64,000 nt of DNA from Streptomyces antnestii (GTDB lineage Bacteria; Actinomycetota; Actinomycetes; Streptomycetales; Streptomycetaceae): assembly GCF_004005495.1 (NCBI RefSeq), contig NZ_RZYA01000003.1, forward strand, positions 248,001-312,000, read 5' to 3'. This document shows positions 1-8,705 of this stretch, piece by piece. The notes below the pieces were generated by a model. It worked only from the letters and a program-made list of their open reading frames with translations. It ran no database searches and was not told where the DNA came from. Position 1 is the stretch's first letter. The number at the start of each line of letters is the position of its first letter. The position numbers were made by a program, and so were the translations under genes.

Positions 1-1517
1 ACGGTCAGGGTGATGGTGCTCCCCTTCTGGACCTTGCCGCCGTGCGGGTCCTGGTTGATCACGACGTTGGGAGTCTGGTTCGACTCCTTGGTCTCCTTCG
101 TGACCTGGAAGCCCTTGTCGGTGAGCTGCGTCTCGGCCTCGCTGAAGTCCAGGCCCCGCACGTCGGGCACGTCGACCTTCGGCGCCCCCGTGGACACCGT
201 CACCGTGACCGTGTCGTTCTTGTTGACGTCGGTTCCCGCGGCCGGGTTCTGCGAGCAGATCTGGCCCTTGGGGTACTTCTCGCAGGGCCCCTTCTTGGAG
301 GCGTCGATCTTGAGGTTCACGTTGTCGGCGGAGAGCTTGGCGTCGGGGACCGTCTTGCCGACGAAGTTGGGCGCCTTGAACGGGTCGTTGCCCCCGCTGC
401 TCCCCTCCATGAAGAACTTGCCGATCAGGATCGCGCCGACCAGGACGAGGAGGCCCGCAAGAGCGAGCAGGATCGTCGACGTGCGGTTCTTGCCCGGGTT
501 CGAGCGGCGCCGGTCGGGGCGGTCGTCGTAGCCGTAGCCGCCGTCGTCCGGGTTGACCGGGGGCAGCATCGACGTAGCAGCGCCGCCGCCGTTCTGCGGG
601 CGCAGCATCGCGGTCTGCTGGTCGTCCGGGTGGCCGCCGTAGCCGACGGCGCCGAGCGCCGCGGTCGCCGCGACGGGCTGCCCGTCCAGGCACGCCTCGA
701 TGTCGGCCCGCATCTCGTCCGCGGACTGGTAGCGGTAGTCCGGGTCCTTGGTGAGGGCCTTGAGGACGATCGCGTCCATCTCGGGCGTGATCTCACCGTC
801 GAAGACGCTCGGCGGCTGCGGCTCCTCCCGCACGTGCTGGTACGCGACCGCGACCGGGGAGTCGCCCACGAAGGGCGGCCGCACGGTCAGCAGCTCGTAG
901 AGGAGGCAGCCCGTCGAGTAGAGGTCGGAGCGCGCGTCGACCTGCTCGCCCTTGGCCTGCTCCGGGGAGAGGTACTGGGCGGTGCCGATCACGGCGGACG
1001 TCTGCGTCATCGTCATGCCGGAGTCGCCCATGGCGCGGGCGATGCCGAAGTCCATCACCTTGACCTGGCCGGTCCGCGTCAGCATGACGTTCGCCGGCTT
1101 GATGTCGCGGTGGACGATGCCTGCCCGGTGCGAGTACTCGAGAGCCTGGAGGATGCCGATCGTCATCTCCATGGAGCGCTCGGGCAGCAGCTTGCGCCCG
1201 GAGTGCAGCAGCTCACGCAGCGTGGACCCGTCGACGTACTCCATCACGATGTACGGGATGGAGGTCCCGTCGATGTAGTCCTCGCCTGTGTCGTACACGG
1301 CGACGATCGCGGGATGGTTGAGCGAGGCGGCCGACTGGGCCTCCCGGCGGAACCGGGCCTGGAACGACGGATCACGCGCGAGGTCCGCGCGCAGCGTCTT
1401 CACCGCCACGGTGCGTCCGAGCCGGGTGTCATGGGCGAGATAGACCTCCGCCATGCCACCACGGCCGAGCACCTGGCCCAGCTCGTACCGGCCGCCGAGG
1501 CGACGCGGCTCTTCCAT
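1..1517 (-). CDS. pknB: Ser/Thr protein kinase PknB with PASTA domains (3' end outside window)
   Basis: Membrane Ser/Thr kinase that senses peptidoglycan/lipid II through extracellular PASTA repeats and phosphorylates cell-division and wall-synthesis targets, including FHA proteins. The start is ATG at 1517. The glycine loop GRGGMAEV, catalytic Lys40 (AVKTL), HRDIKPAN and DFG motifs, and an MTMTQTS activation loop follow the actinobacterial PknB pattern. A hydrophobic segment at about residues 344-366 is the single membrane helix. It is followed by one complete PASTA unit and the start of another (DVRGLDFSEA). The reading frame stays open to base 1, so the C-terminal PASTA units lie outside the window. 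It is last in a minus-strand run with pbpA, after a 171-bp gap that could hold its own promoter. Family assignment is secure. Confidence 0.96.
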   Translation of the reverse strand, partial: MEEPRRLGGRYELGQVLGRGGMAEVYLAHDTRLGRTVAVKTLRADLARDPSFQARFRREAQSAASLNHPAIVAVYDTGEDYIDGTSIPYIVMEYVDGSTLRELLHSGRKLLPERSMEMTIGILQALEYSHRAGIVHRDIKPANVMLTRTGQVKVMDFGIARAMGDSGMTMTQTSAVIGTAQYLSPEQAKGEQVDARSDLYSTGCLLYELLTVRPPFVGDSPVAVAYQHVREEPQPPSVFDGEITPEMDAIVLKALTKDPDYRYQSADEMRADIEACLDGQPVAATAALGAVGYGGHPDDQQTAMLRPQNGGGAATSMLPPVNPDDGGYGYDDRPDRRRSNPGKNRTSTILLALAGLLVLVGAILIGKFFMEGSSGGNDPFKAPNFVGKTVPDAKLSADNVNLKIDASKKGPCEKYPKGQICSQNPAAGTDVNKNDTVTVTVSTGAPKVDVPDVRGLDFSEAETQLTDKGFQVTKETKESNQTPNVVINQDPHGGKVQKGSTITLT

Positions 1518-1688
1518 GGTTACCTACCAGCCCTCTCCGTCGGTCCCGACCGTCACCCGTGTGGGGTCGGGCGGTGTGCTGTCCGGGCATACCGTACCCG
1601 GCCTGTCCTGGCTGACCTGCCCGAGACCGTCACCCGATACAGGACCGGTATCGCAACGTGCACCGTTGTGAAGGAGACGTGAGCGGTC

Positions 1689-3152
1689 TCACTTCTTGGC
1701 GAGGACAGCCTCCATCACGCTCTTGGCGATCGGCGCGGCCAGGCCGCCACCGGAGATGTCGCCACGGTTGGCGCTGCCGTCCTCGACGACGACGGCCACT
1801 GCGACCGGCGAGCTGCCGTCCTTGGCCTTCGCGTACGAGAGGAACCAGGCGTAAGGCTTCTCACTGTTGTTGAGGCCGTGCTGGGCGGTACCCGTCTTGC
1901 CGCCGACCGTGTAGCCGGGGATCTGCGCGTTCGTACCGGTGCCCTCGCTGACGACCGTCTCCATCATCGACTGAAGGATCTGGGCGTTCTTCTGCGACAG
2001 CGGCTGGCTCATCTTCTTCGGGGTGTGCTGCTCGATGACATCCAGGCTCGGGGCCTGCAGCTGGCTGACCATGTACGGCTCCATGAGCGTGCCGTCATTG
2101 GCGACGGCGGCGGCCACCATCGCCATCTGCAGCGGCGTCGCGGCGGTGTTGTACTGGCCGATCGAGGACAGCGCGGTCTGCGACGTGTTCATGTCCTTGG
2201 AGAACACGGACGGGTTCGAACGGACCGGGGTGAACTGCTCCTTGTTGAAGCCGAACTTCTCCGCGGTCTCCAGCATCTTGTCCTTGCCGAGGTCCGCGCC
2301 GATCTTGCCGAAGACGGTGTTGCAGGAGTAGCGCAGGGCCACCCGCAGCGTCGCGTCCTTGCAAGGGATGTTGCCCTCGTTCTTCAGCGGCGTGGTCGTG
2401 CCGGGCATGATCCAGGGAAGCGGGGTGTTCGTCTTCTCGTCGGCGTTCGTGTACTTGCCGTGCTCCAGGGCCGCCGCCGCCGTCACGATCTTGAACGTGG
2501 AACCCGGCGGGTACGTCTCGCGCAGGGCGCGGTTCGTGAGCGGCTTGTCCTTGTCCTTGTCGAGCTTCCCGAAGGTGTTGCCGTCCTTCTGCATGATGCC
2601 GGCGAACGACGACGGGTCGTACGAAGGCGTCGACGCCATCGCGAGAATCGCACCCGTCTTCGGGTCGATCGCGACGGCGGCACCCTTGCCCCGGTTCTTC
2701 AGACCGTCGTACGCGGCCTTCTGCGCGGCGGCGTCGAGGGTGGTGACGACATTGCCACCCTCCTTCTTCTTGCCGGTGATCATGTCGAGGGTGCGGCGGA
2801 AGAACAGCCGGTCGTCGTTGCCGGTGAGGATGCCGTCCTCGATGGACTCGATCTGGCTCGCGCCGACCAGCTGCGAGGCGTAACCCGTGACGGGCGACCA
2901 CATCGGCCCGTCCTTCCAGGTCCGCTTGTACTTGAGGTCGGTGCCGTCCGTCGCCACGGAACCCGTGATCGACTTGCCGTCGACGATGATGTCGCCGCGC
3001 GGCTGCGCGTAACGCTGGATCGCGACGCGCGGGTTCTGCTTGTCGGACTGCAGCTTGTCGGCCTGGGCGTACTGGAGCCAGTTGTCGCGGATCAGCAGGG
3101 CGAGGACGAGGAGCCCGCAGAAGATCGCGATCCGGCGCAGGGGCTTGTTCAC
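1689..3152 (-). CDS. pbpA: Penicillin-binding protein 2 (transpeptidase) PbpA
   Basis: Class B penicillin-binding protein that cross-links peptidoglycan by D,D-transpeptidation outside the membrane. The 487-residue protein has an N-terminal membrane anchor (about residues 8-23). The three active-site motifs of the penicilloyl-transferase domain are visible: Ser218-x-x-Lys (STFK), SCN at 276-278, and KTGT at 419-422. Its ATG overlaps the 3' end of the upstream RodA/FtsW-type gene by 4 bp (ATGA), which indicates translational coupling. A SEDS protein paired with its cognate transpeptidase is the classic glycosyltransferase/transpeptidase unit. PbpA orthologues are known PknB substrates in mycobacteria. 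Confidence 0.96.
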   Translation of the reverse strand: MNKPLRRIAIFCGLLVLALLIRDNWLQYAQADKLQSDKQNPRVAIQRYAQPRGDIIVDGKSITGSVATDGTDLKYKRTWKDGPMWSPVTGYASQLVGASQIESIEDGILTGNDDRLFFRRTLDMITGKKKEGGNVVTTLDAAAQKAAYDGLKNRGKGAAVAIDPKTGAILAMASTPSYDPSSFAGIMQKDGNTFGKLDKDKDKPLTNRALRETYPPGSTFKIVTAAAALEHGKYTNADEKTNTPLPWIMPGTTTPLKNEGNIPCKDATLRVALRYSCNTVFGKIGADLGKDKMLETAEKFGFNKEQFTPVRSNPSVFSKDMNTSQTALSSIGQYNTAATPLQMAMVAAAVANDGTLMEPYMVSQLQAPSLDVIEQHTPKKMSQPLSQKNAQILQSMMETVVSEGTGTNAQIPGYTVGGKTGTAQHGLNNSEKPYAWFLSYAKAKDGSSPVAVAVVVEDGSANRGDISGGGLAAPIAKSVMEAVLAKK

Positions 3153-4597
3153 GGTCGGACCACCTGGGTCATCTCGGCGTCGGGGCTGGGGGCGGGAGCG
3201 GGCGCCGGACGGCGCGCGGTGTCACTGATGCGGATCAGGATGGCGATCAGAGCCCAGTTGGCGATGACGGAGGAACCGCCGGAAGCGAGGAACGGCATGG
3301 TCATACCGGTCAGCGGGATCAGACCCATGACACCGCCGGCGACCACGAAGACCTGGAGTCCGAAGGCGCCGGACAGGCCGACGGCGAGGAGCTTGCCGAA
3401 CGGGTCGCGGGCGGCAAGGGCGGTGCGGATGCCGCGCTCCACGATCAGGCCGTAGATCAGCAGGATCGCCATGATGCCGGCCAGGCCGAGCTCCTCGCCG
3501 AAGGTGGCGAGGATGAAGTCGGAGTTGGCGGCGAACCGGATGAGCTCGGAGTGACCCCGGCCGAGGCCGGTGCCGAGGGTGCCGCCGGAGCCGAAGGCCC
3601 ACAGTGCCTGCATGGCCTGCTCGGAGTGGACGACGCCGTCGTGGACGCCGGACCGGCTGAGCGTGTACTCGCGCATCGGGTCGAGCCAGGCCTGCACACG
3701 CGTCTTGACGTGCGGTTCGAAGCTGGCCACGCCGACCGCGCCGGCCGCGGACATCAGCAGACCGAAGACGATCCAGCTGGTCCGCTCGGTGGCGACGTAC
3801 AGCATGATGACGAACATTCCGAAGAACAGCAGCGACGTACCGAGGTCGGTCTCGAACACCAGGATGAGGATCGAGATCATCCATACGACGATGATCGGGC
3901 CCAGGTCGCGGCCGCGCGGCAGGTAGATGCCCATGAAGCGGCGGCTGGCGAGGGCCAGCGCGTCCCGCTTGACCATCAGGTAGCCGGCGAAGAAGACCGC
4001 CAGCACGATCTTCGCGAACTCACCGGGCTGGATCGAGAAGCCGGCGACCGAGATCCAGATCTTGGCGCCGTAGGTGATGTTGGCACCGAGGCCCGGGACC
4101 AGCGGGAGCAGCAGCAGGACCAGCGCGCCGACCATGGAGATGTACGTGTAGCGCTGCAGGACGCGGTGGTCCTTGAGGAAGATCAGTACGACGACGAAGA
4201 GGCCGATGGCCAGCGCGGTGTACAGCAGCTGGCGCGGCGCCGCGCTGCCTGCCTGGTGGATCGACTTGAGCAGCTTCGACTGGTCGAGCCGCCAGATCAC
4301 CACCAGGCCCAGTCCGTTGAGGAGCGTGGCCAGCGGCAGCAGCAGCGGGTCCGCGTACGGCGCGAACTTGCGCACGACGAGATGGCCGACGCCGGCGAGG
4401 AGGCCGAGGCCGAGCCCGTAGCTCAGCAATCCGGCGGGCACCTCGTTGTTGAGGGCCAGGCCCACGTTGGCGTAGGCGAACACCGGGATGACGACCGCGA
4501 AGACCAGCAGCGCCAGCTCGGTGTTGCGGCGGCTGGGCGCACCGATCGAACCGATCGTGGACGTGTGGTTCGTCGACGGGTTGGTAGTACTGCTCAT
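3149..4597 (-). CDS. rodA: SEDS-family peptidoglycan polymerase, RodA/FtsW type
   Basis: Polytopic SEDS glycosyltransferase that polymerises lipid II, working with the adjacent PbpA. The 482-residue protein has an N-terminal cytoplasmic tail, then about a dozen hydrophobic helices. It carries the family signatures QPGEFAKI in the middle and LTGMTMPFLASGGSS near the C-terminus. A long extracytoplasmic loop lies at about residues 290-330 (FEPHVKTRVQAWLDP). Position in the fhaA-pknB cluster makes it the orthologue of the gene called rodA in mycobacteria. Streptomyces annotations often call it FtsW/RodA/SpoVE. A role in septation rather than elongation cannot be told from sequence. Confidence 0.94.
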   Translation of the reverse strand: MSSTTNPSTNHTSTIGSIGAPSRRNTELALLVFAVVIPVFAYANVGLALNNEVPAGLLSYGLGLGLLAGVGHLVVRKFAPYADPLLLPLATLLNGLGLVVIWRLDQSKLLKSIHQAGSAAPRQLLYTALAIGLFVVVLIFLKDHRVLQRYTYISMVGALVLLLLPLVPGLGANITYGAKIWISVAGFSIQPGEFAKIVLAVFFAGYLMVKRDALALASRRFMGIYLPRGRDLGPIIVVWMISILILVFETDLGTSLLFFGMFVIMLYVATERTSWIVFGLLMSAAGAVGVASFEPHVKTRVQAWLDPMREYTLSRSGVHDGVVHSEQAMQALWAFGSGGTLGTGLGRGHSELIRFAANSDFILATFGEELGLAGIMAILLIYGLIVERGIRTALAARDPFGKLLAVGLSGAFGLQVFVVAGGVMGLIPLTGMTMPFLASGGSSVIANWALIAILIRISDTARRPAPAPAPSPDAEMTQVVRP

Positions 4598-4623
4598 CGT
4601 GTGTCTGGGCCCCTCACGGCTGC

Positions 4624-6237
4624 TTACTGCTTACCGCACAGCGGGACCAGCTTCTGCTCTTCCTCCGAGAGGCTGGGGCCAGGTGTGGGCGTCGGTGCGG
4701 TCTTGGACTTGGCCGTTCCGGACGGCGTGGGTGTCGGCGTGGCTGTCGGACTCGGCGCTGTCTTCGCCGAGCCGCGCGACGTGGTGAAAGACGTCTTCGT
4801 GGCACCAGTGGTGCCACCCGCCTGACCCTCGCCGGTCTTCGCGTTCTGCTCGTTCTCCGCCTGACGGCGCTCCGCGTCCTTCTTGCAGGCCGAAGCCTGC
4901 AGCGAAAGCTCGCTGACCTTGTCCCTGGCCTCACCGAAGCTGCCCTCGGTGATCGTCGCCTCGACCTGCTTGCGCTGATACGGCGGCAGGTACTTGAGTT
5001 CGATCTCGGGGTGGTCGTTCTCGACCTTCGACAGACTCACCCACGCCAGGTCCTGGCTGATCCCGCGGTACAGCGCCACATGCGACTCGTTCGAACCGAC
5101 GTAGTACTGCGTCTGCGTCCAGCGGTACCCGCCGTACAGACCGCCGCCCACGACGGCCAGCGCCAGCACGGTGTAGAAGGACCGCTTCAGCCACTTACGG
5201 CCACGCCGCGGCTTGACGAAGTCATCGTCCCCGTACGCGCCGAAACCCCCCTCAGGAGCGTAACCGGCCGGATCCCCGCTGCCGGGCGGCCCGAACTCGC
5301 CGCCGCCCTGCCCCGGCACCTGCCTGCCCGCCCCGCGGCCGAGCTCCGACGCACGGCCCGCCGGCGTCTGCATGGCGCCGCCGTCGTGCAGCTGGTGCTG
5401 CTGGTTCTCCGCGACCGCGCCCACGATGACCGGAGCGTCGGACAGCTGACCCGCGAGCGTGTCACCACTGTCGATATCCAGGACGTCCGCCACGATCACC
5501 GTGATGTTGTCCGGGCCACCGCCGCGCAGCGCCAGCTGGATCAGATCCTGAACCGTCTCCTGCGGGCCCTGGTAACTGGCGAGCGTCTCCTCCATCGTCT
5601 GGTGGGAGACGACGCCGGACAGGCCGTCGGAGCAGATCAGGTACCGGTCGCCGGCCCGCACTTCACGGATCGACAGGTCGGGCTCGACGTGATCGCCACT
5701 GCCCAGCGCGCGCATGAGGAGGGACCTCTGCGGGTGCGTGGTGGCTTCCTCTTCCGTGATGCGGCCCTCGTCGACGAGACGCTGCACCCACGTGTGGTCC
5801 TGCGTGATCTGCGTCAGCACACCGTCGCGCAGCAGATACGCGCGCGAGTCACCGACATGCACGAGACCGAGGCGCTGCCCCGTCCACAGCAGAGCGGTCA
5901 GGGTCGTCCCCATGCCCTCGAGCTGGGGATCCTCCTCGACCATCATCCGCAGCTGGTCGTTGGCCCGCTGCACGGCGGTGCCGAGCGAGGTCAGGATGTC
6001 GGATCCGGGCACGTCGTCGTCGAGCGCGACGATCGTCGAGATCACCTCGGACGAGGCGACCTCTCCGGCGGCCTGACCGCCCATGCCGTCGGCGATCGCG
6101 AGCAGCCGCGGACCGGCGTAACCGGAGTCCTCGTTCCCCTCGCGGATCATGCCTTTGTGCGATCCGGCGGCGAAGCGCAGTGACAGACTCATGCGCACCT
6201 CGCCCGTCGGCTCCGGGTACATCCGCACGGTGCCCAC
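4624..6237 (-). CDS. pstP: PP2C-family Ser/Thr phosphatase with membrane anchor (PstP)
   Basis: Metal-dependent PPM/PP2C phosphatase, the counterpart of PknB that dephosphorylates kinase and FHA targets. The catalytic domain occupies about the first 255 residues, with metal-binding motifs GNEDS, ADGMGG, SDGLSG and GGPDNITV. A linker follows, then one transmembrane helix at about 345-367 and a Thr/Pro-rich tail (TPTPTPSGTAKS repeats). The start is uncertain. The longest frame begins with GTG at 6237. GTG 6228 sits 9 nt after GGAGG, and ATG 6192 (MSLSLRF) also has a GAGG site and begins exactly at the domain. Gene order fhaB-pstP-rodA is conserved in actinobacteria. Confidence 0.94.
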   Translation of the reverse strand: MGTVRMYPEPTGEVRMSLSLRFAAGSHKGMIREGNEDSGYAGPRLLAIADGMGGQAAGEVASSEVISTIVALDDDVPGSDILTSLGTAVQRANDQLRMMVEEDPQLEGMGTTLTALLWTGQRLGLVHVGDSRAYLLRDGVLTQITQDHTWVQRLVDEGRITEEEATTHPQRSLLMRALGSGDHVEPDLSIREVRAGDRYLICSDGLSGVVSHQTMEETLASYQGPQETVQDLIQLALRGGGPDNITVIVADVLDIDSGDTLAGQLSDAPVIVGAVAENQQHQLHDGGAMQTPAGRASELGRGAGRQVPGQGGGEFGPPGSGDPAGYAPEGGFGAYGDDDFVKPRRGRKWLKRSFYTVLALAVVGGGLYGGYRWTQTQYYVGSNESHVALYRGISQDLAWVSLSKVENDHPEIELKYLPPYQRKQVEATITEGSFGEARDKVSELSLQASACKKDAERRQAENEQNAKTGEGQAGGTTGATKTSFTTSRGSAKTAPSPTATPTPTPSGTAKSKTAPTPTPGPSLSEEEQKLVPLCGKQ

Positions 6238-6309
6238 CCTCCGGTCGGGAGCGCGCTCAGGTCTTGGGTGACCGCGTCGGCTCGCTCGCTCCGCTCGCTC
6301 ATTGTCGTA

Positions 6310-6834
6310 CTACTTCCGCAGCTCGATGACGGTCTTGCCGATGCGGATCGGCGCGCCCAGCGGAATCGGCTGCGGAGTGGTCAGCCGGGACCGGTCGAGA
6401 TACGTGCCGTTGGTGGACCCGAGGTCCTCCACGATCCACTGGCCGTCCCGGTCCGGGTAGATCCTGGCATGCCTGCTCGACGCGTAGTCGTCGTCCAGCA
6501 CGATCGTCGAATCGTGCGCACGGCCCAGCGTGATGGTCTGGCCCTGCAGCGCCACCGTGGTGCCCGTGAGGGTCCCCTCGGAGACGACGAGCTTCGTGGG
6601 GGCGCCACGGCGCTGCCGCCCGCCACCCCCGCCGCTGTTCTGCTGGGCGCGCTGTTGCGGCGGTGCGGCCTGGCGGGCAGCGGTCTGCTGCCGCCCGCTG
6701 TCACGACGCGACCCCCGCTGGGTGACGCGCGTACCGAACAGGTCGCTGCGGATGACCTGGACGGCCACGATCACGAACAGCCACAGAACGGCCAGGAAAC
6801 CCAACCGCATGACCGTCAGGGTCAGCTCTGACAT
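6310..6834 (-). CDS. fhaB: FHA-domain membrane protein FhaB
   Basis: Phosphothreonine-binding adaptor at the membrane. The chosen start (MSELTL, ATG 6834) gives 174 residues. This matches the family; longer upstream extension would run antisense-like across the fhaA 3' region. A hydrophobic helix spans about residues 8-27 (FLAVLWLFVIVAVQVI). A Gln/Gly/Arg-rich linker follows, then a C-terminal FHA domain with the GRAHDSTIVL, SSRHARI and DLGSTNGTY motifs that contact phosphothreonine. It lies 10 bp after fhaA. In mycobacteria the orthologue (FipA/FhaB) links PknA/PknB signalling to division. Its role here is inferred from family and position. Confidence 0.94.
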   Translation of the reverse strand: MSELTLTVMRLGFLAVLWLFVIVAVQVIRSDLFGTRVTQRGSRRDSGRQQTAARQAAPPQQRAQQNSGGGGGRQRRGAPTKLVVSEGTLTGTTVALQGQTITLGRAHDSTIVLDDDYASSRHARIYPDRDGQWIVEDLGSTNGTYLDRSRLTTPQPIPLGAPIRIGKTVIELRK

Positions 6835-6844
6835 TGCCCCCGCT

Positions 6845-7753
6845 TCACCCTTCGGCTTGCCGGTAAATGATGGTGGTGCTGCCCACGACGATCCGCGAGC
6901 CGTCGCGGAGCGTAGCGCGGGTGGTGTGCTGCCCGTCCACCACGATGCCGTTGGTGGACCCGAGATCCTGGATCGTCGAGGGCGTTCCGGTCCGAATCTC
7001 ACAGTGCCGGCGAGAGACGCCGGGGTCGTCGATCCGCACATCGGCTTCGGTGCTGCGGCCGAGGACCAGCGTGGGACGCGAGATCTGGTGGCGTGTGCCA
7101 TTGATCTCGATCCAGTGACGCACCTGCGCGCCGGGCAGCGGACTCGCGCCGCCCCGCGGCCGCGCACCCGCCGGAGCCTGCCCGGGACGTCCCGGAGGCG
7201 GCCCCGCAGGCATCGGCGGAGCGCCCGCCGGCGGCTGGGAGTATCCCGCGGCCGCGTTCGCCGCCGGCGGGTAACCGTAGCCTCCGCCCGCCGCCGGGGG
7301 CGCCGAAGCGGGACCCCGGCCGGGCTGCGGCTGCGACTGCGCATGCGGCGACTGTGGTGAGGACTGCTGCTGGCTCGTGCTCGACGCGAGTGTTCGGCTG
7401 CGCACCCGGTACAGACCCGTGTCCAGGTCTTCCGCCTTCTCCAGATGGACCTTGATCGGTCCCATGAAGGTGTAGCGCTGCTGCTTCGCGTAGTCGCGAA
7501 CCATCCCGGACAGCTCGTCGCCGAGCTGACCCGAGTACGGGCTGAGGCGCTCGAAGTCCGGCGCGCTCAGCTCCACGATGAAGTCATTGGGGACGACGGT
7601 CCGCTCGCGGTTCCAGATCGTCGCGTTGTTGTCGCACTCGCGCTGGAGAGCGCCGGCGATCTCGACGGGCTGGACCTCGGACTTGAACACCTTGGCGAAG
7701 GTGCCGTTGACCAGACCTTCAAGACGCTGCTCGAACTTCTTCAGGACTCCCAT
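6845..7753 (-). CDS. fhaA: FHA-domain protein FhaA with N-terminal DUF3662 domain
   Basis: Cytoplasmic phosphopeptide adaptor and first gene of the growth cluster. ATG 7753 follows a strong GGAGGAGGTG ribosome-binding site. Residues 1-110 form the DUF3662 domain (LKKFEQRLEGLVNGTFAKVF). A Pro/Gln/Gly/Ala-rich disordered linker runs about 125-210. The FHA domain fills about 215-300, with GRSTEADVRI, SRRHCEI and DLGSTNGIVV. In mycobacteria the FHA domain binds the phosphorylated MviN pseudokinase and tunes peptidoglycan synthesis. The same role is plausible here but not shown by sequence. Upstream is a 613-bp non-coding stretch that should contain the operon promoter. Confidence 0.95.
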   Translation of the reverse strand: MGVLKKFEQRLEGLVNGTFAKVFKSEVQPVEIAGALQRECDNNATIWNRERTVVPNDFIVELSAPDFERLSPYSGQLGDELSGMVRDYAKQQRYTFMGPIKVHLEKAEDLDTGLYRVRSRTLASSTSQQQSSPQSPHAQSQPQPGRGPASAPPAAGGGYGYPPAANAAAGYSQPPAGAPPMPAGPPPGRPGQAPAGARPRGGASPLPGAQVRHWIEINGTRHQISRPTLVLGRSTEADVRIDDPGVSRRHCEIRTGTPSTIQDLGSTNGIVVDGQHTTRATLRDGSRIVVGSTTIIYRQAEG

Positions 7754-8366
7754 GGGGCACCTCCTCCTTCGTTTTCGTCCTGGTACTGCTTACTGATCGT
7801 ATCCACGCGCCGGGAAATCGGCTGGTTCCCCCTGTCAGCCCGGTCGACGAGTGTCGACCCTCACAGCTGGATCGTAGAGGGGGCCCCTGGACAGTGTCCC
7901 GCACGCGGCGGTGGACCTGTGAGGGGACGGGGAAGGCGGATCGGAAGCGGATCCGTGAGGGGCGGGAATCGTCGGGGAGTGGCGGGGCGCGGAGCGGTGG
8001 GGCGGCGTGGGGGACGCGGGGGCGGGCTGAAGGTGAGGAAAGGGCAGGAAAGGGGTGAAGAGGGAGTGAGGGCGGGGCGGGGCAGGGAGGGGCCGGCGAA
8101 AGGGGGGATGGGGAGAGGAGGCGGGCAGGGGGATGAGGGCTGGGCGGTTCGTCATGTCTCGGAGCCGTTCCGTCGAGATGTGCCGGATGCGCTCTGACGT
8201 CGTTGGACGCGCGGGTTGCGAGGTCAGCGGGGGTGGGGCTCGGGTGCGGCTGCCCGGCAGGCGCCCGAGGAAACGGATGTGAATCCACCCTCTGCAGCGT
8301 GCTAATCTTCTGGATGTCGGAAGGCGCTCACCCCGAAAGGGCGAGGGGCCGGAAGGCACACCCAAT
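7754..8366. other. 613-bp intergenic region with an extreme G-rich, purine-rich tract
   Basis: No credible gene. Both strands carry open frames, but their predicted proteins are Pro/Arg/Ser low complexity with no domain. It must contain the promoter of the fhaA operon (minus strand) and that of tRNA-Leu (plus strand). From about 7919 to 8145 the plus strand is dominated by G and A, with many GGGG runs (for example around 8015-8035 and 8070-8125). The minus strand is correspondingly pyrimidine-rich, so the fhaA leader transcript, if it begins there, would be C/T-rich. Confidence 0.6.
8280..8308 (+). promoter_or_regulatory. Candidate promoter of tRNA-Leu
   Basis: TAATCT at 8303-8308 is a fair vegetative -10 box. 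TGAATC at 8280-8285 lies 17 bp upstream as a weak -35. It sits about 58 bp before the tRNA 5' end, which is normal for a leader that is trimmed by RNase P. It was identified by eye only. Confidence 0.35.
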
Positions 8367-8450
8367 GCGCGGGTGGCGGAATAGGCAGACGCGCTGGATT
8401 CAGGTTCCAGTGCCCGAAAGGGCGTGGGGGTTCAACTCCCCCCTCGCGCA
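8367..8450 (+). tRNA. tRNA-Leu (anticodon CAG)
   Basis: A complete cloverleaf can be drawn. The acceptor stem GCGCGGG (8367-8373) pairs with CTCGCGC (8443-8449) with one G-U. The anticodon stem CTGGA/TCCAG encloses the loop TTCAGGT, giving anticodon CAG that reads CUG, the dominant Leu codon in this genome. There is a variable arm (TGCCCGAAAGGGCGT) typical of class II tRNAs, and a T-arm GGGGG TTCAACT CCCCC. The discriminator base is A at 8450 and CCA is not encoded. No integrase is nearby, although tRNA-Leu genes can serve as attachment sites elsewhere. Confidence 0.97.
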
Positions 8451-8455
8451 CAAGT

Positions 8456-8492
8456 CAGAAGCCCCGCAGATCTCAGATCTGCGGGGCTTCTG
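8456..8492 (+). terminator. Intrinsic terminator after tRNA-Leu
   Basis: A near-perfect dyad has arms 8456-8473 and 8475-8492 (core GAAGCCCCGCAGATCT and its complement), followed by CGTTTT. It starts 5 bp after the tRNA 3' end. Confidence 0.88.
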
Positions 8493-8498
8493 CGTTTT

Positions 8499-8578
8499 CC
8501 GGATCAGGTCGGACGGTGCCGGATCAGGTCGGACGGTGCCGGATCGGGTCGGACGGTGCCGGATCGGGTCGGATGAGG
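8499..8578. repeat. Four tandem copies of a 20-bp unit
   Basis: The unit CCGGATCAGGTCGGACGGTG is repeated at 8499, 8519, 8539 and 8559. The first two copies are identical, the third differs by A to G, and the fourth diverges in its last bases. It sits directly after the tRNA terminator. There are no spacers, so it is not CRISPR. Confidence 0.9.
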
Positions 8579-8651
8579 TCTGTGGGTGGGGTCTGCGGGT
8601 CGGTCTGTCGGGGTGGGGGCGCGGGGCGTGGTGGGTGGCGGCTCCGTGAGG

Positions 8652-8668
8652 ACAATCACAGTGATTGT
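8652..8668. promoter_or_regulatory. 17-bp palindrome, possible regulator binding site
   Basis: ACAATCAC-A-GTGATTGT is a perfect inverted repeat of 8 bp around one central base, and it is AT-rich against a GC-rich background. It lies about 150 bp upstream of the DUF2252 gene. The cognate regulator is unknown. Confidence 0.5.
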
Positions 8669-8705
8669 TTGACGGGTGGTCGCGCCCGGGCCCGGGGTCG
8701 CTCGG

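Noticed and set aside
4545..4561. ACCGATCGAACCGATCG in rodA as a fourth PaaR-type operator
   Set aside because: The arms are direct rather than inverted and the site lies inside a coding region of a growth gene.
42..6183. Long plus-strand open frames opposite pknB, pbpA, rodA and pstP
   Set aside because: Their products are Arg/Ala/Gly/Val-rich with no domains, and the opposite strand encodes clear, motif-bearing proteins. Long antisense frames are expected at this GC content.
6277..6302. GCTCGCTC repeats between fhaB and pstP as a regulatory array
   Set aside because: It is a short simple-sequence stretch in a 72-bp intra-operon gap with no clear hairpin and T-tract; no function can be supported.
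7835..8365. Minus-strand 176-codon frame in the G-rich intergenic region
   Set aside because: The product is a Pro/Arg/Ser low-complexity chain created by the purine-rich tract. No ribosome-binding site or domain supports it.
8367..8450. tRNA-Leu as an integrated-element attachment site
   Set aside because: No integrase, excisionase, phage gene or second copy of the tRNA 3' end is seen within the window.
8499..8578. 20-bp repeats considered as a CRISPR array
   Set aside because: Units are directly adjacent without spacers and no cas genes are present.
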